The notes beneath the pieces are model-generated. The model was not told the origin of the DNA, did no database searches, and worked only from the letters and a program-made list of their open reading frames with translations. A stretch of DNA of 64,000 nt, taken from assembly GCA_905331475.1 (NCBI GenBank), contig CAJNYU010003810.1, positions 2,818 to 66,817 on the forward strand, written 5' to 3'. This document shows positions 1 through 9,650 of this stretch, in pieces. How positions within the stretch are numbered: the first letter of the stretch is position 1; each line of letters opens with the position of its first letter. Made by a program: the position numbers and the translations under genes. This stretch comes from Rotaria socialis (Eukaryota; Rotifera; Eurotatoria; Philodinida; Philodinidae).

Positions 1-192
1 GACTCGACTCGACTCGAGTCGAGTCGAGTCGAGCCACCGAGCTTCGACTGAAACAACTAATTTTCTAAAGCAGATTTTTTTTCAATAGTAATAATAATTT
101 AGAATAACAATTTTATTCAATAACAACAAAAAATACTTTACAAAATTAATAAAGTTCATAAGAATGAGCCAATATAGAAAAAAGACTTCAAG

Positions 193-3114
193 CTACATTT
201 GTCGCTTGCTGTTCTCAATGGATCGCAAGAAAATTAAATTGTTGACAGTTGAAGGATCAATATTCGAGCGCCTCTGAGTCACAATCTGACCGGCTGCGCT
301 AAATTGGCGTTCGACCGCAGCTGAGCTGCATGGAACGGCGAATGTGCGTTTGGCAAGACGATAAAGGGTTGGATAGGCCAATTGAATATGTTGATCGAAC
401 CAATCNTAAAGGGTTGGATAGGCCAATTGAATATGTTGTTGTTGCCAGAACGTTAGAGGATTTGTATATTCCTCTTCGACCGTAAGTGCATTATAACGAT
501 CGATCTCGTTCATACCTGGTTCTTTGACTATTTCGTTCTTATCCATCAGTTGTAACATGAACTTGCTTTTTTTTGACGGTGGTTCACAAACATCTTTGTC
601 GTTTATTACTGGATCATCACCCGTGGTATCAGGCAAAACGAGACCTCGACAGTACGCGTGGCATGACTTGATCTGTGTTTTTGTTGCTCCACGCAATTGT
701 TTATAGTTCGGATGTAAAAAAGATGCTCGAATATGATCGTCTTCGAGTTTAAACATGTTGTCAAGTAGTTGAATCGCACGTTTGTAGAAAAATTTCATTC
801 CTTAAAAAGAAGTTCAGATGAAAATGAAAAAATTAAATACGATTCTTACCTCCTCTTTCTTTCTTCTCCCCGTTGATCATTTGCTCTCGTAGATAGGTAA
901 TACACGGTAAAACACAATGGAGAGAAGGTGAATTACCAACTTGAACTTCTTTGAGGACATTTTTCCATCTAAAAAATAAGGAAATAATATTACAAGTATT
1001 TTCTTTCGTGGTTACCCATGTATACAGAACCACCAACTCCAAGAGTAAACATGAAAAATTACTCACGGAGCGAGGAAAGCAATTAGTCTTTCGACCATAT
1101 TGAAGTTGATCTTCTGCAGCCGCTGCCTCTGGTGGTGATCCTTGAGAACATGGAATAGAATGGACTCTGCACTCTTGAGGCTCTCGAGCAAGTCACATAA
1201 GGTCAGCCAACGAACTACAGAAGATTGGTGAAGAGTTGCAGTTTTACTGGAATTGCTAGTGGTATACGGTGGATCTTCACCATTGATGCTATTGTTGATG
1301 TTCTGTTTTTCACGTTCCAATTGTAGGTCACGATTGAGATTTGCCTACAATGTAGAATAACATGAGCATAATTAAACAAGACATTTTGCTTCTCAAATTT
1401 GTTAACTAATCATCAGTATATTCTCATTGAATTCGAATAGATCATTTTTTATATGTGAGAAATTGTTAGCCAACTATGAAAACCATTGCTTATGACATTA
1501 TCATTGCAGAAGAATTCAATTCTAAAATTTAATTTATACGCTCTATTTCACCTACTATTTTAAAATATCTTTCTCTTAGATTATATTAGGTTTAGATGTA
1601 TTTTTTTCTTGAAGTATTGAGCTGAATACAAAAGAAAATCTTGTCAAGTTGAAGCTTTATTAATTCTTACCTTTTTCACGTATTTTACAAGCGATTTACA
1701 ATCTTTGATCATATCGAGAATTGCTTTCGCAGGAGGAGGCAAATTAACTATTGTCGTTGAAGTATAATCAACTACATCATCATCGTCATCGTTTTCATCA
1801 TCTGATGATTCTTCCGTATCAATATCATTTTTGTCATCAATGTCTTCTTCGTTCACTTCTGATGAAGCTTGAGTAAAAGTTCGTGTCGTTATGGTTGTCA
1901 TTTCGGTTTTTGTCGGAGTTATTTCTGTTCGACAGACACTCGTTGAAGTAGTGAGAATTTTACCAGGAGAAACTATCGTATTTTTCTTTGATATTTCTTG
2001 GTAGAAGGTTTTCTTCAACACATTGTTCAGACGATGAGCGACGCACAAAAGAACTCGAAAGGCCATCAGCGCCTGTATGACGTTCGCTCCCCTATCGGTT
2101 ACGAATGTGATCTTGTCCATTAGCTCTTTTAAACCAAAGACAGACAATTGAGCTTCAAGCATCTATGAAAGCGCAGAAAAGTGATAATTTTAAGAGTGAA
2201 TTAGCAATATCTTACCTTCAACACATTTAGTGCCGTTTTATTCTTCCATTTAAACTCTGAACAGAAGAGATCGAAATAATGATAGATACCGTTGTCACCG
2301 ACAAAATGAGCAGTAGCGCCCAAATAAGAAATATTCCGATATTTATCAGACCAGATGCCAGGGCTAATCGATAACCGGTAGTCGTCAGCTGCGGCAACCA
2401 ATTTGATTTTGAGAAGATTCCGCTCGTGTTGCGCAGCTCGATCCACTTCGTTCCGTACAGTTCGATCAGAGGGAAGAAGATCATCAATCGTTAGCTCGCC
2501 TTCCGATCGTAGATCACGGCCTAATCAAATAAGAATAGGTCATTTAATTTTTCAAACCGTAAGGACTCACCGATTGTCAAACATTCTTGCAAAATTTGTT
2601 TAAAGCCAGGATCTGTTACGATGGAGAACGGTCGCATTGAGCAAGCCACCCAGTTTGCACACAACTTTTTTATGTCTTCCTTCTTCTTTGAGAGTAGCTT
2701 GGCACCAATAGTACCCTTAAGCGGATTTCCTGAGAATGTGAGCTGACCTCGTTGGTGCTTCATTGGGCATCGATGACTGTTTAAATTCGTTGTGCTTGAG
2801 TCGTTGTAGAAATAAGTTTCGAAACAACTATTGCAACTTGCAAAACCTTTGATAATACTGAATATTGCTTCTTTTTCATCGCTTATTCGTACAGCTGGTA
2901 GACTGAATTTAGCCCAACAAGAAGCAGTTGCACGTTTGCTGGGATTTGACAAAATTTTGTAATGGCTTTTGTCGTGCCGTAGACCATGCTTGATGTTGGT
3001 AGACGTGTATGTCACTTGAGTAGATGAAGATTGTGCTGGTATAGAACATGAAGCAGACGAGGACGCGTTGGGCAGATCCGGTATTGCATTGTCGCCAGTT
3101 AAATCGATCGACAT
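193..3114 (-). CDS. hAT family transposase, six exons
   Basis: This DNA-binding cut-and-paste transposase acts in the nucleus on the ends of its own element. By reading splice sites I place exons at 3114-2571, 2520-2216, 2162-1671, 1344-1067, 968-850 and 800-193. All junctions are GT..AG and keep frame, giving roughly 780 residues. The first exon has a BED-type zinc finger (a CNSC pair, then HRC). The second encodes SYLGATAHFVGDNG, a conserved hAT stretch, and the last ends with the hAT dimerisation motif (AVPCSSAAVERQFSAAG, then QRRS). The third exon holds a long Asp/Glu run. A 32-bp direct duplication (362-393 and 407-438) flanks the N at 406 and adds 15 residues in frame; it is probably an assembly artefact. 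The family call is firm; activity is unproven. Confidence 0.88.
362..438. repeat. 32-bp direct duplication around an N
   Basis: The same 32 bases occur at 362-393 and 407-438, with an undetermined base at 406 between them. The offset is 45 bases, so the transposase frame survives. It duplicates the start of the C-terminal dimerisation region (HIQLAYPTL appears twice). A lone N beside an exact duplication is typical of a gap-filling error rather than real sequence. Confidence 0.7.
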
Positions 3115-3603
3115 GCTCGAAGAAAGAATGATTAAAACTTGCAGAGAAAGTTGCTTGATCAGTAATAATATATGAAGATGGAAAGAATAAGAAGAATACG
3201 AACAATTCTGTCGTACATTTTCTTATTGATGACTTATATATATCCGTGATCGGTCAATTCATTGTTGTCTGACTAATTGGTGAATAGAACACGACGCATT
3301 GAATACAATGAAAGTCATTGTATGTCAATCATTATTGTCTATTGGATGTCGTCAATTCATCGCCGTTTATTCGTCGTATTTTTTGTTCGATTAATTAACT
3401 GCAATGAGTTAAATTTGTATCATTTCAAGACAACCACTGATAATAACGATCAATGTCAATAAACAGTTGAAAGAAACAATGAAAAATTTAAAAAATTCGA
3501 GTCTCTCAAATCAAACTCGACTCGACTCGGCTCGACACATATTTGAAAAAAGTAGACTCGGCTCGACTCGAGTCGATTTGCCGAGTACTCGACTCGGTTT
3601 CGG

Positions 3604-6600
3604 TCTATGACATGAATTAACACCACAAATTATTACATTATTTAAGAAAAACCTATGTGTAGTATTAATTTCATTTATTGTCATAGTAACTAACCATAAT
3701 GATTTGGCTGAATTAGATGCAAGTTGAACACCATCAGCTGAAAATAAAAGATGATCTTGAATGAAACATTATATTCCAGGTGTGCATGCTCTTACTGGAC
3801 AATGATAAAGTGAATAGTTTTATTGTATCATCTGGTGATTCATTACGTATCACATGTTTATATAAACGACCATCGATAATATCTTTTAATATTGTTAATC
3901 TCATCGTTGTATCTGAACTTGATGCAGATATCATGTTTTTCTCTCTCTGAATTATTTCTTCGAATTGCTGTCGAATGCCGAACCAAGTATAAATATAAGG
4001 TAATCGTAAATAATTTTCTCGAATGTTACACGATTCATTTAAGCATTTTTTATTTGACATTTGAACTGTTTCACATATTTGACATATAGTAACAGTTTTT
4101 GCTTGGTTTTTACTTCCTTTCGTTTGATTTGAATTGATATTTAATAATCTTCGAATATCATAAATAGATTTTGGTATCAGTGAATTATTTGAAACAGTTT
4201 TATTCAATAAACTAATGACATCAATAATCAATTCATTTGAGCATTTGTGTCGTCGTTTGATGAAGCATAAAATAACAGCAATATCACGAATAGATAACGT
4301 TTTTTCGAAAAATCTAAAAGAAAATTTAATGCTAATAACGCCATAAAAGTGACTTTAAGCACTTACTCAGCGTTCACGCTGATTTGATCTACGAGACTAC
4401 CTTCATCTTTGAAAACACTGCTATCAACATCGTCATCAAAGTCGTCTTCAAATCGATCAACATCATTATCAATATAATCATTATTATCATCAGTATTTTC
4501 ATCAGAATCATCTTCAAATCCATCAACATCATCATTCTCATAATCATTTTCATCCTCATTATTATCATCATGATCATCTTCGACATTAACAATATGATAT
4601 GCATCTATTAATGATTCATTCAATCTGTTTTCATCTACTTGTTGTAATTCATGAATAAGTTGAATCTTTTTTGTTGAAGATTGCTCAACTACTTCACCAT
4701 TATTATCTTGTTCTACTTCATCAATGTTCATGAATAAACATTGAGATGATATTAATGGGTTGGATTGATTTTTTGTTGATGGTGTCTGTTGAGATGTGTT
4801 TTGCCTAATATGAAATAAACAATATTTGTTCGATAAACTACAAAAATTTATTTACAATGAANACACGAAAGCTCGAATGACTTTTTATTTCTGTTAGAAA
4901 TAAATTTATTTAAAATAAAAATAAAGATTATTATTATTTTATAATGATTTTTGTGGCAGTTCTATATTCTTTTTTTTCATATCTATTTCCTACTGCTATA
5001 TCTTCTCAATTCTTATTAAATCTTCGCTCTAAATATGGCGAATTGACTTTTACCAGCATTCGACGATGTGAAAGTTTCACGAAAAAGTTACAGAAGGCAA
5101 AATGTGACACAGCATTCTTACGATATTGTCTAATATATAATTTGTCACCAACGTTTGTTCGAATTCGATTGTGGAAACCGAACCTAATGCATTCAATGAA
5201 ATATAAAGAATTGCAAAGAGATTGTTTGCTTCGTGAATATGAATCTCGGCAAAAGCAAGCAAGACAACTAGAAAAAAGCCTTTCATCTTTAACATGTTGC
5301 CTTGAAAAAGATCTATCAACAATAGATTATTTAAATTTAAAAAAATTCTACTACGATGTGGCATGTCGAATACATTCGAACGTGATGCCAGTACATCAGA
5401 GGAAATTGGAAAAATTGAATGGAGGTCCTATTGGTCAAAATTATGAAGAAATGAAATCGAAAACAGTACACAATGTATCATCATACACTCTTTCTAGTAC
5501 AGAAGAACGATTGCTTTGTCGAGGTTGGGACTTTTGCATAGAAAACAAAGTAATTGATTTTCTTGAATTTGGAACTGATGTTGAATTAAACTCATTGAGA
5601 ATTGAATCATCATGTCATAACTCAGTCTTTCGATCAATATGTCGACATATGCATAATGCTTCACGACAACTAATGAAGTCATGTAGAAAGAAAAAATTTA
5701 GTAATCTATCAGATGATGAATTGAAAGCTTTAAAATCATTAAAATCAAATAAAAACATAGTAATTGTAAAAGCAGATAAAGGCAACTCCATCATAATATT
5801 AGATAAGGAATCATACATAAAAAAAGCAGAAGAGATATTGAAAGGCAATCAATTTCAAGAGATAACTAATAAAAATTATCATCAAGAACGTGAAAATGAA
5901 CTAAATAAATACATCTATTCATTATTGAAAGACGGAATAATAGATCAGAAACTTCGGTTTCGACTTCAATCAACATGTTCCTCATTATCAGTATTTTACG
6001 GACTTCCAAAAATACACAAAACAGGATATCCTATACGGCCAATCATATCTACGATAGGAAGTTTTCAATACGAATTATCAAAATATCTAGCAAAAGCTAT
6101 TAAAGATTCTAGTCCTCAAGCTGATTCAGATATAAAAGATTCCTTTGAATTTGTTAAAAAAATCAAAAATACAATATTAAGTCAAGAAAAGTCCTATATT
6201 ATATGTAGTTTTGATGTTGAGAGTCTTTATACCAATGTGCCAGTAGAGGAAGCTATCAACGTCACATTAGATTTCATATTCAAATTAAAACAGAAAAATG
6301 CAAACATCCCATTTAGTAGAGAACAAATGAAAAAACTCCTAGAACTATCAGTGCGAGATGCACCTTTCCGATTTCAGAATAAGATCTATAAGCAAATTGA
6401 TGGTGTAGCGATGGGTAGCCCTCTGACACCAATTTTAGCAAATCTATGGCTACAAAAAATTGAACAAAAGCTAAATAAATTCAGCAAAAACAGACCTGTA
6501 ATATGGTTGAGATATGTAGATGATATTTTTTGCCTGTTTGATATATCTGAGATAAAAGTATTGGAATTTCACTCAAAAATAAATAAATGGCATAAGAACC

Positions 6601-8980
6601 TAAAATTTACAATAGCAATGGAACCTGATAACACAATTCCTTTTCTTGATGTATTAGTCACAATTGATGATGTTCATAACCAACTAACCACCTCACTCTA
6701 CCGGAAACCAACACACACAGGACTTTATCTGCTTTGGGATAGTAGTCAGAGTCGAAGATACAAGATAGGTCTAATAAAAACATTGGTGATACGAATATAT
6801 AGGATTTGTTCAACGAAAGAAATCATACAGAAAGAGATAAATCAACTAAAAGAAACACTAGAAAACAATGGATATCCACAACATATAACCAAAAGAGGAA
6901 TTTCAGAGGGTGAAATAATAATTCGAAAAGAAACAAAAGCACAAATAAAAGCAATAAATAAAAATGCTAACAACAACATCATTTACTTCACTATAGCGTA
7001 TTACGGACAAGAATCTCTAGTCTTTGCAGCAAGAGTAAAGCGAATCTGCAAAAAGCTTGCACCTAATTTAAATATTCAATTTGCTTTCAGAAAACATCTA
7101 AGCCTAAAAAGAATATTCTTGCCAATTCTAAAAGGAAAGGATGAATCAAAAGAAAAGAAAAACCTAATATACTCAATACCATGTTCTAATTGTGAAAAAG
7201 TATATATAGGTGAAACAAGTCGGATGAGAGAAACTAGAATGGCTGAACATCGGTCAAAAATAAAAACACTTGCATCTGACTCAAAACTAGTTGAACATAT
7301 AGAACAACATAAACATAAGTTTGACTTCTCAAAAGTTGAGACACTTGCTCGTGAGACAGATTGGAGGAAAAGAACCATCAAAGAAAGTATTCTCACGAAC
7401 AAAGCATGTGGTAATGCCATAAATGACACCAAACATATACTACGTGTTGTTAGCTAAGTCATATTCAATAAAAGCAAAATAAAAAATTTTAAAAACTAAA
7501 TAAATAAATCCAGCCTTTCCATTTATGCTCATCTACCTAATTATATAAGAAAATAAATTATACAATGATCTAATTCATCTGATCCAACACATTAACTCAT
7601 CACAGTCAACCAATTAACATTGCTCATCTGACTTTATCACATGAATACAATGAAATTACTCATCCGATGGTACTTAACTCATCTCATCAAAAACAACTCA
7701 TCAATTCAAACAAAATCTACTGAACATAATTAATTCGAACACTTAAATGAAATTACATCAATCATCTACATCCAACTCCAATTTAACAAACATATATATA
7801 CCTCAAAACTGTAATCGATTCTATCCATTCACTCTTCACTCTACTTCTTCAAATTCTTCCTTATTCTCTAATTTCTTCAACTCATTCTAATATCTTACCT
7901 TATACTAATCTTTTACCTATACTAATCATCTAGCGTTATTCATTCACTATATCCCTCTTTTCCTAAATCTATTATTCTTATATAATTACATAACAATGAG
8001 CAGACTTCACATATAAAAGAACTAACTTACAGCATGCAGAAGTACTACTATAATATGCATAAATAAAAATATTAAATATTAAATAAAACATACAGTAAAA
8101 CCAAAATATCAAACATGTACATTAAAAATAAAACATACAATAAAATAAAAATATCAAACATGTACATTGAAACATACAGTAAAAATAAAATATAAAACAT
8201 ATACATTAAAACATACAGCAAAAATAAAAACAAAATATAAAACATGTAGTAAAAATAAAATATCAAACATATACATTAAAACATACAGTGAAAATTAAAA
8301 ATAAAAAATAAAAATAAAAAAAAATAAAATAAAATATTGGTTTTTTTAAAAAAAGCCAACGTAAATAATAAGCTAAATACAAGAAAAGTAAAAATAAAAA
8401 TAAAACAACTTCAATAATAAAACAAAAAACAAAAACATTATCATACTTCACATGACAAGTCTATAGTTATCTATCTCTACATCACTATTTCTTACAATAA
8501 TTACAACAATAATTCAAATCCTTAAATAATCCAACAATTCAATTCTTCCTTTCTCCTATAACCTCACACTCTTCTACTCTAAAATTGTAAAATTTTATTT
8601 CTCTTTCTCAGTGTAACTCTTTATTCATTGTGCGCCTTCTACCTAATTAATTGTAACTTTCATCATCGTTTATTGTGGTGTATATATTTTCTGTTTTTCC
8701 TGATGATGTGTTCAGTGTAAACACGAAAGCTCGAATGACTTTTTATTTCTGTTAGAAATAAATTTATTTAAAATAAAAATAAAGATTATTATTATTTTAT
8801 AATGATTTTTGTGGCAGTTCTATATTCTTTTTTTTCATATCGTATAATCTTCTAAAGCTGCAAGAATAAAAGGACAGAAAAAGTATCTCCTTTCATAAAA
8901 ATCTTTTATCTCTCCTACATACCCTTCATAATTGTCTCTTAACCATTAAAGGGAAAATTAAAAAAAACTTACCTGTTCAT
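3604..8980 (-). CDS. CACTA-like transposase-domain protein, interrupted
   Basis: Four exons can be traced. Exon 1 (8980-8973) is only eight bases, ATGAACAG, followed by GTAAGT. Exon 2 is 4804-4368, exon 3 is 4313-3796, and exon 4 runs from 3737 to the hAT boundary near 3604. All junctions are GT..AG and in phase. Exon 2 is extremely acidic, with long Asp/Glu/Asn runs. Exon 3 has paired cysteines (TICQICETVQ, then KKCLNESC) followed by YTWFGI. Exon 4 reads DGVQLASNSAKSLWLV, then a hydrophobic ICGV. This order (Cys motif, Y-x-FGI, then DG...S...W) matches the N-terminal part of metazoan transposase-domain proteins related to Tnp2/CACTA transposases. The reading frame then runs into the hAT element, so this copy is interrupted; its remainder is outside the window. 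Confidence 0.6.
4861..4983 (+). repeat. Left pseudo-LTR of the Penelope-like element
   Basis: Direct repeat partner of 8719-8841. It starts part-way through the hammerhead-like motif: only the 3' strand of stem II, the GAAA box, the predicted cleavage site and the 3' strand of stem I are present here. The ORF start codon is at 4944. The unresolved base at 4862 lies in stem II. Confidence 0.85.
4944..7457 (+). CDS. Penelope-like reverse transcriptase with GIY-YIG endonuclease
   Basis: An uninterrupted 837-residue protein that copies its RNA into DNA at a nicked target. An N-terminal Penelope region is followed by KADKGNSIIILDKESY (about residue 275) and FYGLPKIHK (about 350). The RT catalytic motifs follow: FDVESLYTN (about 422, first Asp), GVAMGSPLTP (about 486) and the YVDD box (about 524), then FLDVLVT and the YRKPTHTG motif. 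After a basic linker the C-terminus carries a GIY-YIG nuclease: IYSIPCSNCEKVYIGETSR (about 742) with a CxxC pair and then EHIEQHKHKF. The order and length fit canonical endonuclease-bearing Penelope elements rather than the endonuclease-lacking Athena type known from bdelloid telomeres. The start codon lies in the pseudo-LTR. Confidence 0.93.
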   Translation: MIFVAVLYSFFSYLFPTAISSQFLLNLRSKYGELTFTSIRRCESFTKKLQKAKCDTAFLRYCLIYNLSPTFVRIRLWKPNLMHSMKYKELQRDCLLREYESRQKQARQLEKSLSSLTCCLEKDLSTIDYLNLKKFYYDVACRIHSNVMPVHQRKLEKLNGGPIGQNYEEMKSKTVHNVSSYTLSSTEERLLCRGWDFCIENKVIDFLEFGTDVELNSLRIESSCHNSVFRSICRHMHNASRQLMKSCRKKKFSNLSDDELKALKSLKSNKNIVIVKADKGNSIIILDKESYIKKAEEILKGNQFQEITNKNYHQERENELNKYIYSLLKDGIIDQKLRFRLQSTCSSLSVFYGLPKIHKTGYPIRPIISTIGSFQYELSKYLAKAIKDSSPQADSDIKDSFEFVKKIKNTILSQEKSYIICSFDVESLYTNVPVEEAINVTLDFIFKLKQKNANIPFSREQMKKLLELSVRDAPFRFQNKIYKQIDGVAMGSPLTPILANLWLQKIEQKLNKFSKNRPVIWLRYVDDIFCLFDISEIKVLEFHSKINKWHKNLKFTIAMEPDNTIPFLDVLVTIDDVHNQLTTSLYRKPTHTGLYLLWDSSQSRRYKIGLIKTLVIRIYRICSTKEIIQKEINQLKETLENNGYPQHITKRGISEGEIIIRKETKAQIKAINKNANNNIIYFTIAYYGQESLVFAARVKRICKKLAPNLNIQFAFRKHLSLKRIFLPILKGKDESKEKKNLIYSIPCSNCEKVYIGETSRMRETRMAEHRSKIKTLASDSKLVEHIEQHKHKFDFSKVETLARETDWRKRTIKESILTNKACGNAINDTKHILRVVS
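8080..8295 (+). repeat. A-rich tandem repeat in the Penelope 3' region
   Basis: About five degenerate units of roughly 40-48 bases built from AACATACAGTAAAAATAAAA and ATATCAAACATGTACATT. They lie between the stop codon and the right pseudo-LTR. The repeat opens spurious hydrophobic minus-strand frames that I do not treat as genes. Confidence 0.6.
8693..8739 (+). ncRNA. Predicted type I hammerhead ribozyme
   Basis: Read as RNA, the segment has every core element of a hammerhead. Stem I pairs GTTTTTC (8693-8699) with GAATGAC (8733-8739), with one T-T mismatch and one G-T wobble. The CTGATGA box is at 8700-8706. Stem II pairs GTGTT (8708-8712) with AACAC (8720-8724) around a 7-base loop. The GAAA box is at 8725-8728 and GCTC at 8729-8732. 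Cleavage would follow the C at 8732. Stem III is only the self-complementary AGCT, with no loop. Short stem III hammerheads in the pseudo-LTRs of Penelope-like elements are established; they are thought to act best as dimers. One extra T (8707) lies between the box and stem II. Confidence 0.72.
8719..8841 (+). repeat. Right pseudo-LTR of the Penelope-like element
   Basis: Direct repeat partner of 4861-4983. It overlaps the 3' half of the hammerhead-like motif. Its 5' flank (8693-8718) supplies the other half, so only this copy can fold into a full ribozyme core. Confidence 0.85.
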
Positions 8981-8999
8981 TTTACTAAAATATTGTTTA

Positions 9000-9600
9000 A
9001 TTTCGTGTCATTCGGCTGATCGCTACGCTATTGACGCTTCACATGAACGAAAAAATTTTCTTTCGTTCCTTTCACGTTCACGCTACAACAACGTGAGTTT
9101 TGCAGTTGATTTAAGTAATTTAATAATATTGTTAAATTACCTCACGCGTGAGAAAAGATGTGAAAATTAACGAAGCAAAATAGGTAATAATTCATTAAAA
9201 AAGTAAAAATTCAAGAAAACGCGTTAAACTATTTCACGCGTGAAAACATATCTTAAATTTAACGGACTTAAATCAATGATAGTTCGTTAAAATACTAAAT
9301 TTTCAAGAAAACGCGTTAAATTCTTTCACGCGTGAAAACATATCTTAAATTTAACGGACTTAAATCAATGATAGTTCGTTAAAATACTAAATTTTCAAGA
9401 AAACGCGTTAAATTACTTCACGCGTGAAAACAGATGCGAGTTTTCATGATATTTAACGCGTTAGTACCTGTTAAAAAGTCATTAACGCATAAAAAGCCGT
9501 GAAAAACCTAACGCAGATTCACGAGTTTGTGGAAGATAACGAAACTTCATGAATTGCTTTTCATTAAACTTCGTTAATTTCTGATTTAACGCAGTTTTTT
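9000..9600. repeat. Subterminal tandem repeats, 92-bp period
   Basis: CGCGTTAAA starts at 9220, 9312 and 9404, exactly 92 bases apart, each followed within about 12 bases by CACGCGTGAAAA. Flanking DNA has looser copies of the ACGCGTTAA and CACGCGTGA motifs in both orientations. The array lies just upstream of exon 1 of the CACTA-like gene, where DNA transposons of this class keep clustered transposase-binding repeats. That role is inferred from position. Confidence 0.6.
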
Positions 9601-9650
9601 TCGTTAATTTTGAAAATCAATTCGTTAAATGCCTATTTATTTTTACATGG

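Larger units (their letters stand above)
1..3604 (-). mobile_element. hAT DNA transposon, left end cut by window start
   Basis: Both ends carry GACTC/GAGTC palindromic arrays: bases 1-30 are a perfect palindrome of GACTCGACTCGACTC and its complement, and 3515-3600 repeats the same motif several times. Between them lies a single minus-strand transposase gene. The right end falls near 3604, where coding sequence of another transposon gene resumes. The left terminal repeat and left target duplication lie outside the window, so the 8-bp duplication expected for hAT elements cannot be verified. The transposase reading frame is open through six exons, which suggests a young copy. Confidence 0.85.
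4861..8841 (+). mobile_element. Penelope-like retroelement with GIY-YIG endonuclease
   Basis: A 123-bp direct repeat occurs at 4861-4983 and 8719-8841 with an offset of 3858 and no difference I can see except the N at 4862. These are the element's pseudo-LTRs. Between them lies one long ORF (4944-7457), then a 1.3-kb AT-rich 3' region with tandem repeats. The element lies in intron 1 of the CACTA-like gene, on the opposite strand. The ORF start codon lies inside the left repeat. Near-identity of the repeats and an uninterrupted ORF argue for a recent, apparently whole copy. Penelope-like elements are a separate retroelement class that primes reverse transcription at a nicked target. Confidence 0.9.
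3604..9650 (-). mobile_element. CACTA-like DNA transposon split by two younger insertions
   Basis: The outermost unit of the nest. It holds a minus-strand transposase-type gene starting at 8980, with CG-containing tandem subterminal repeats upstream of it (9000-9600). The likely outer end is near 9650, where AT-rich ordinary sequence begins. A Penelope-like element lies inside its first intron and a hAT element interrupts its fourth exon, so the other end lies beyond the left edge of the window. Assignment to the CACTA/'transposase domain' superfamily rests on the protein pattern, not on a visible CACTA terminus, so the superfamily is tentative. Confidence 0.6.

Noticed and set aside
4384-4611. 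Hydrophobic plus-strand frame rich in Ile
   Set aside because: It is the antisense shadow of the Asp/Asn run in the CACTA-like gene's exon 2.
7076-7432. 118-residue minus-strand frame
   Set aside because: Antisense shadow of the Penelope GIY-YIG region.
8072-8451. Phe/Tyr/Leu-rich minus-strand frames
   Set aside because: Produced by A-rich tandem repeats in the Penelope 3' region.
9000-9600. CRISPR-like array
   Set aside because: The 92-bp units are contiguous repeats without unique spacers, in a eukaryotic transposon end.
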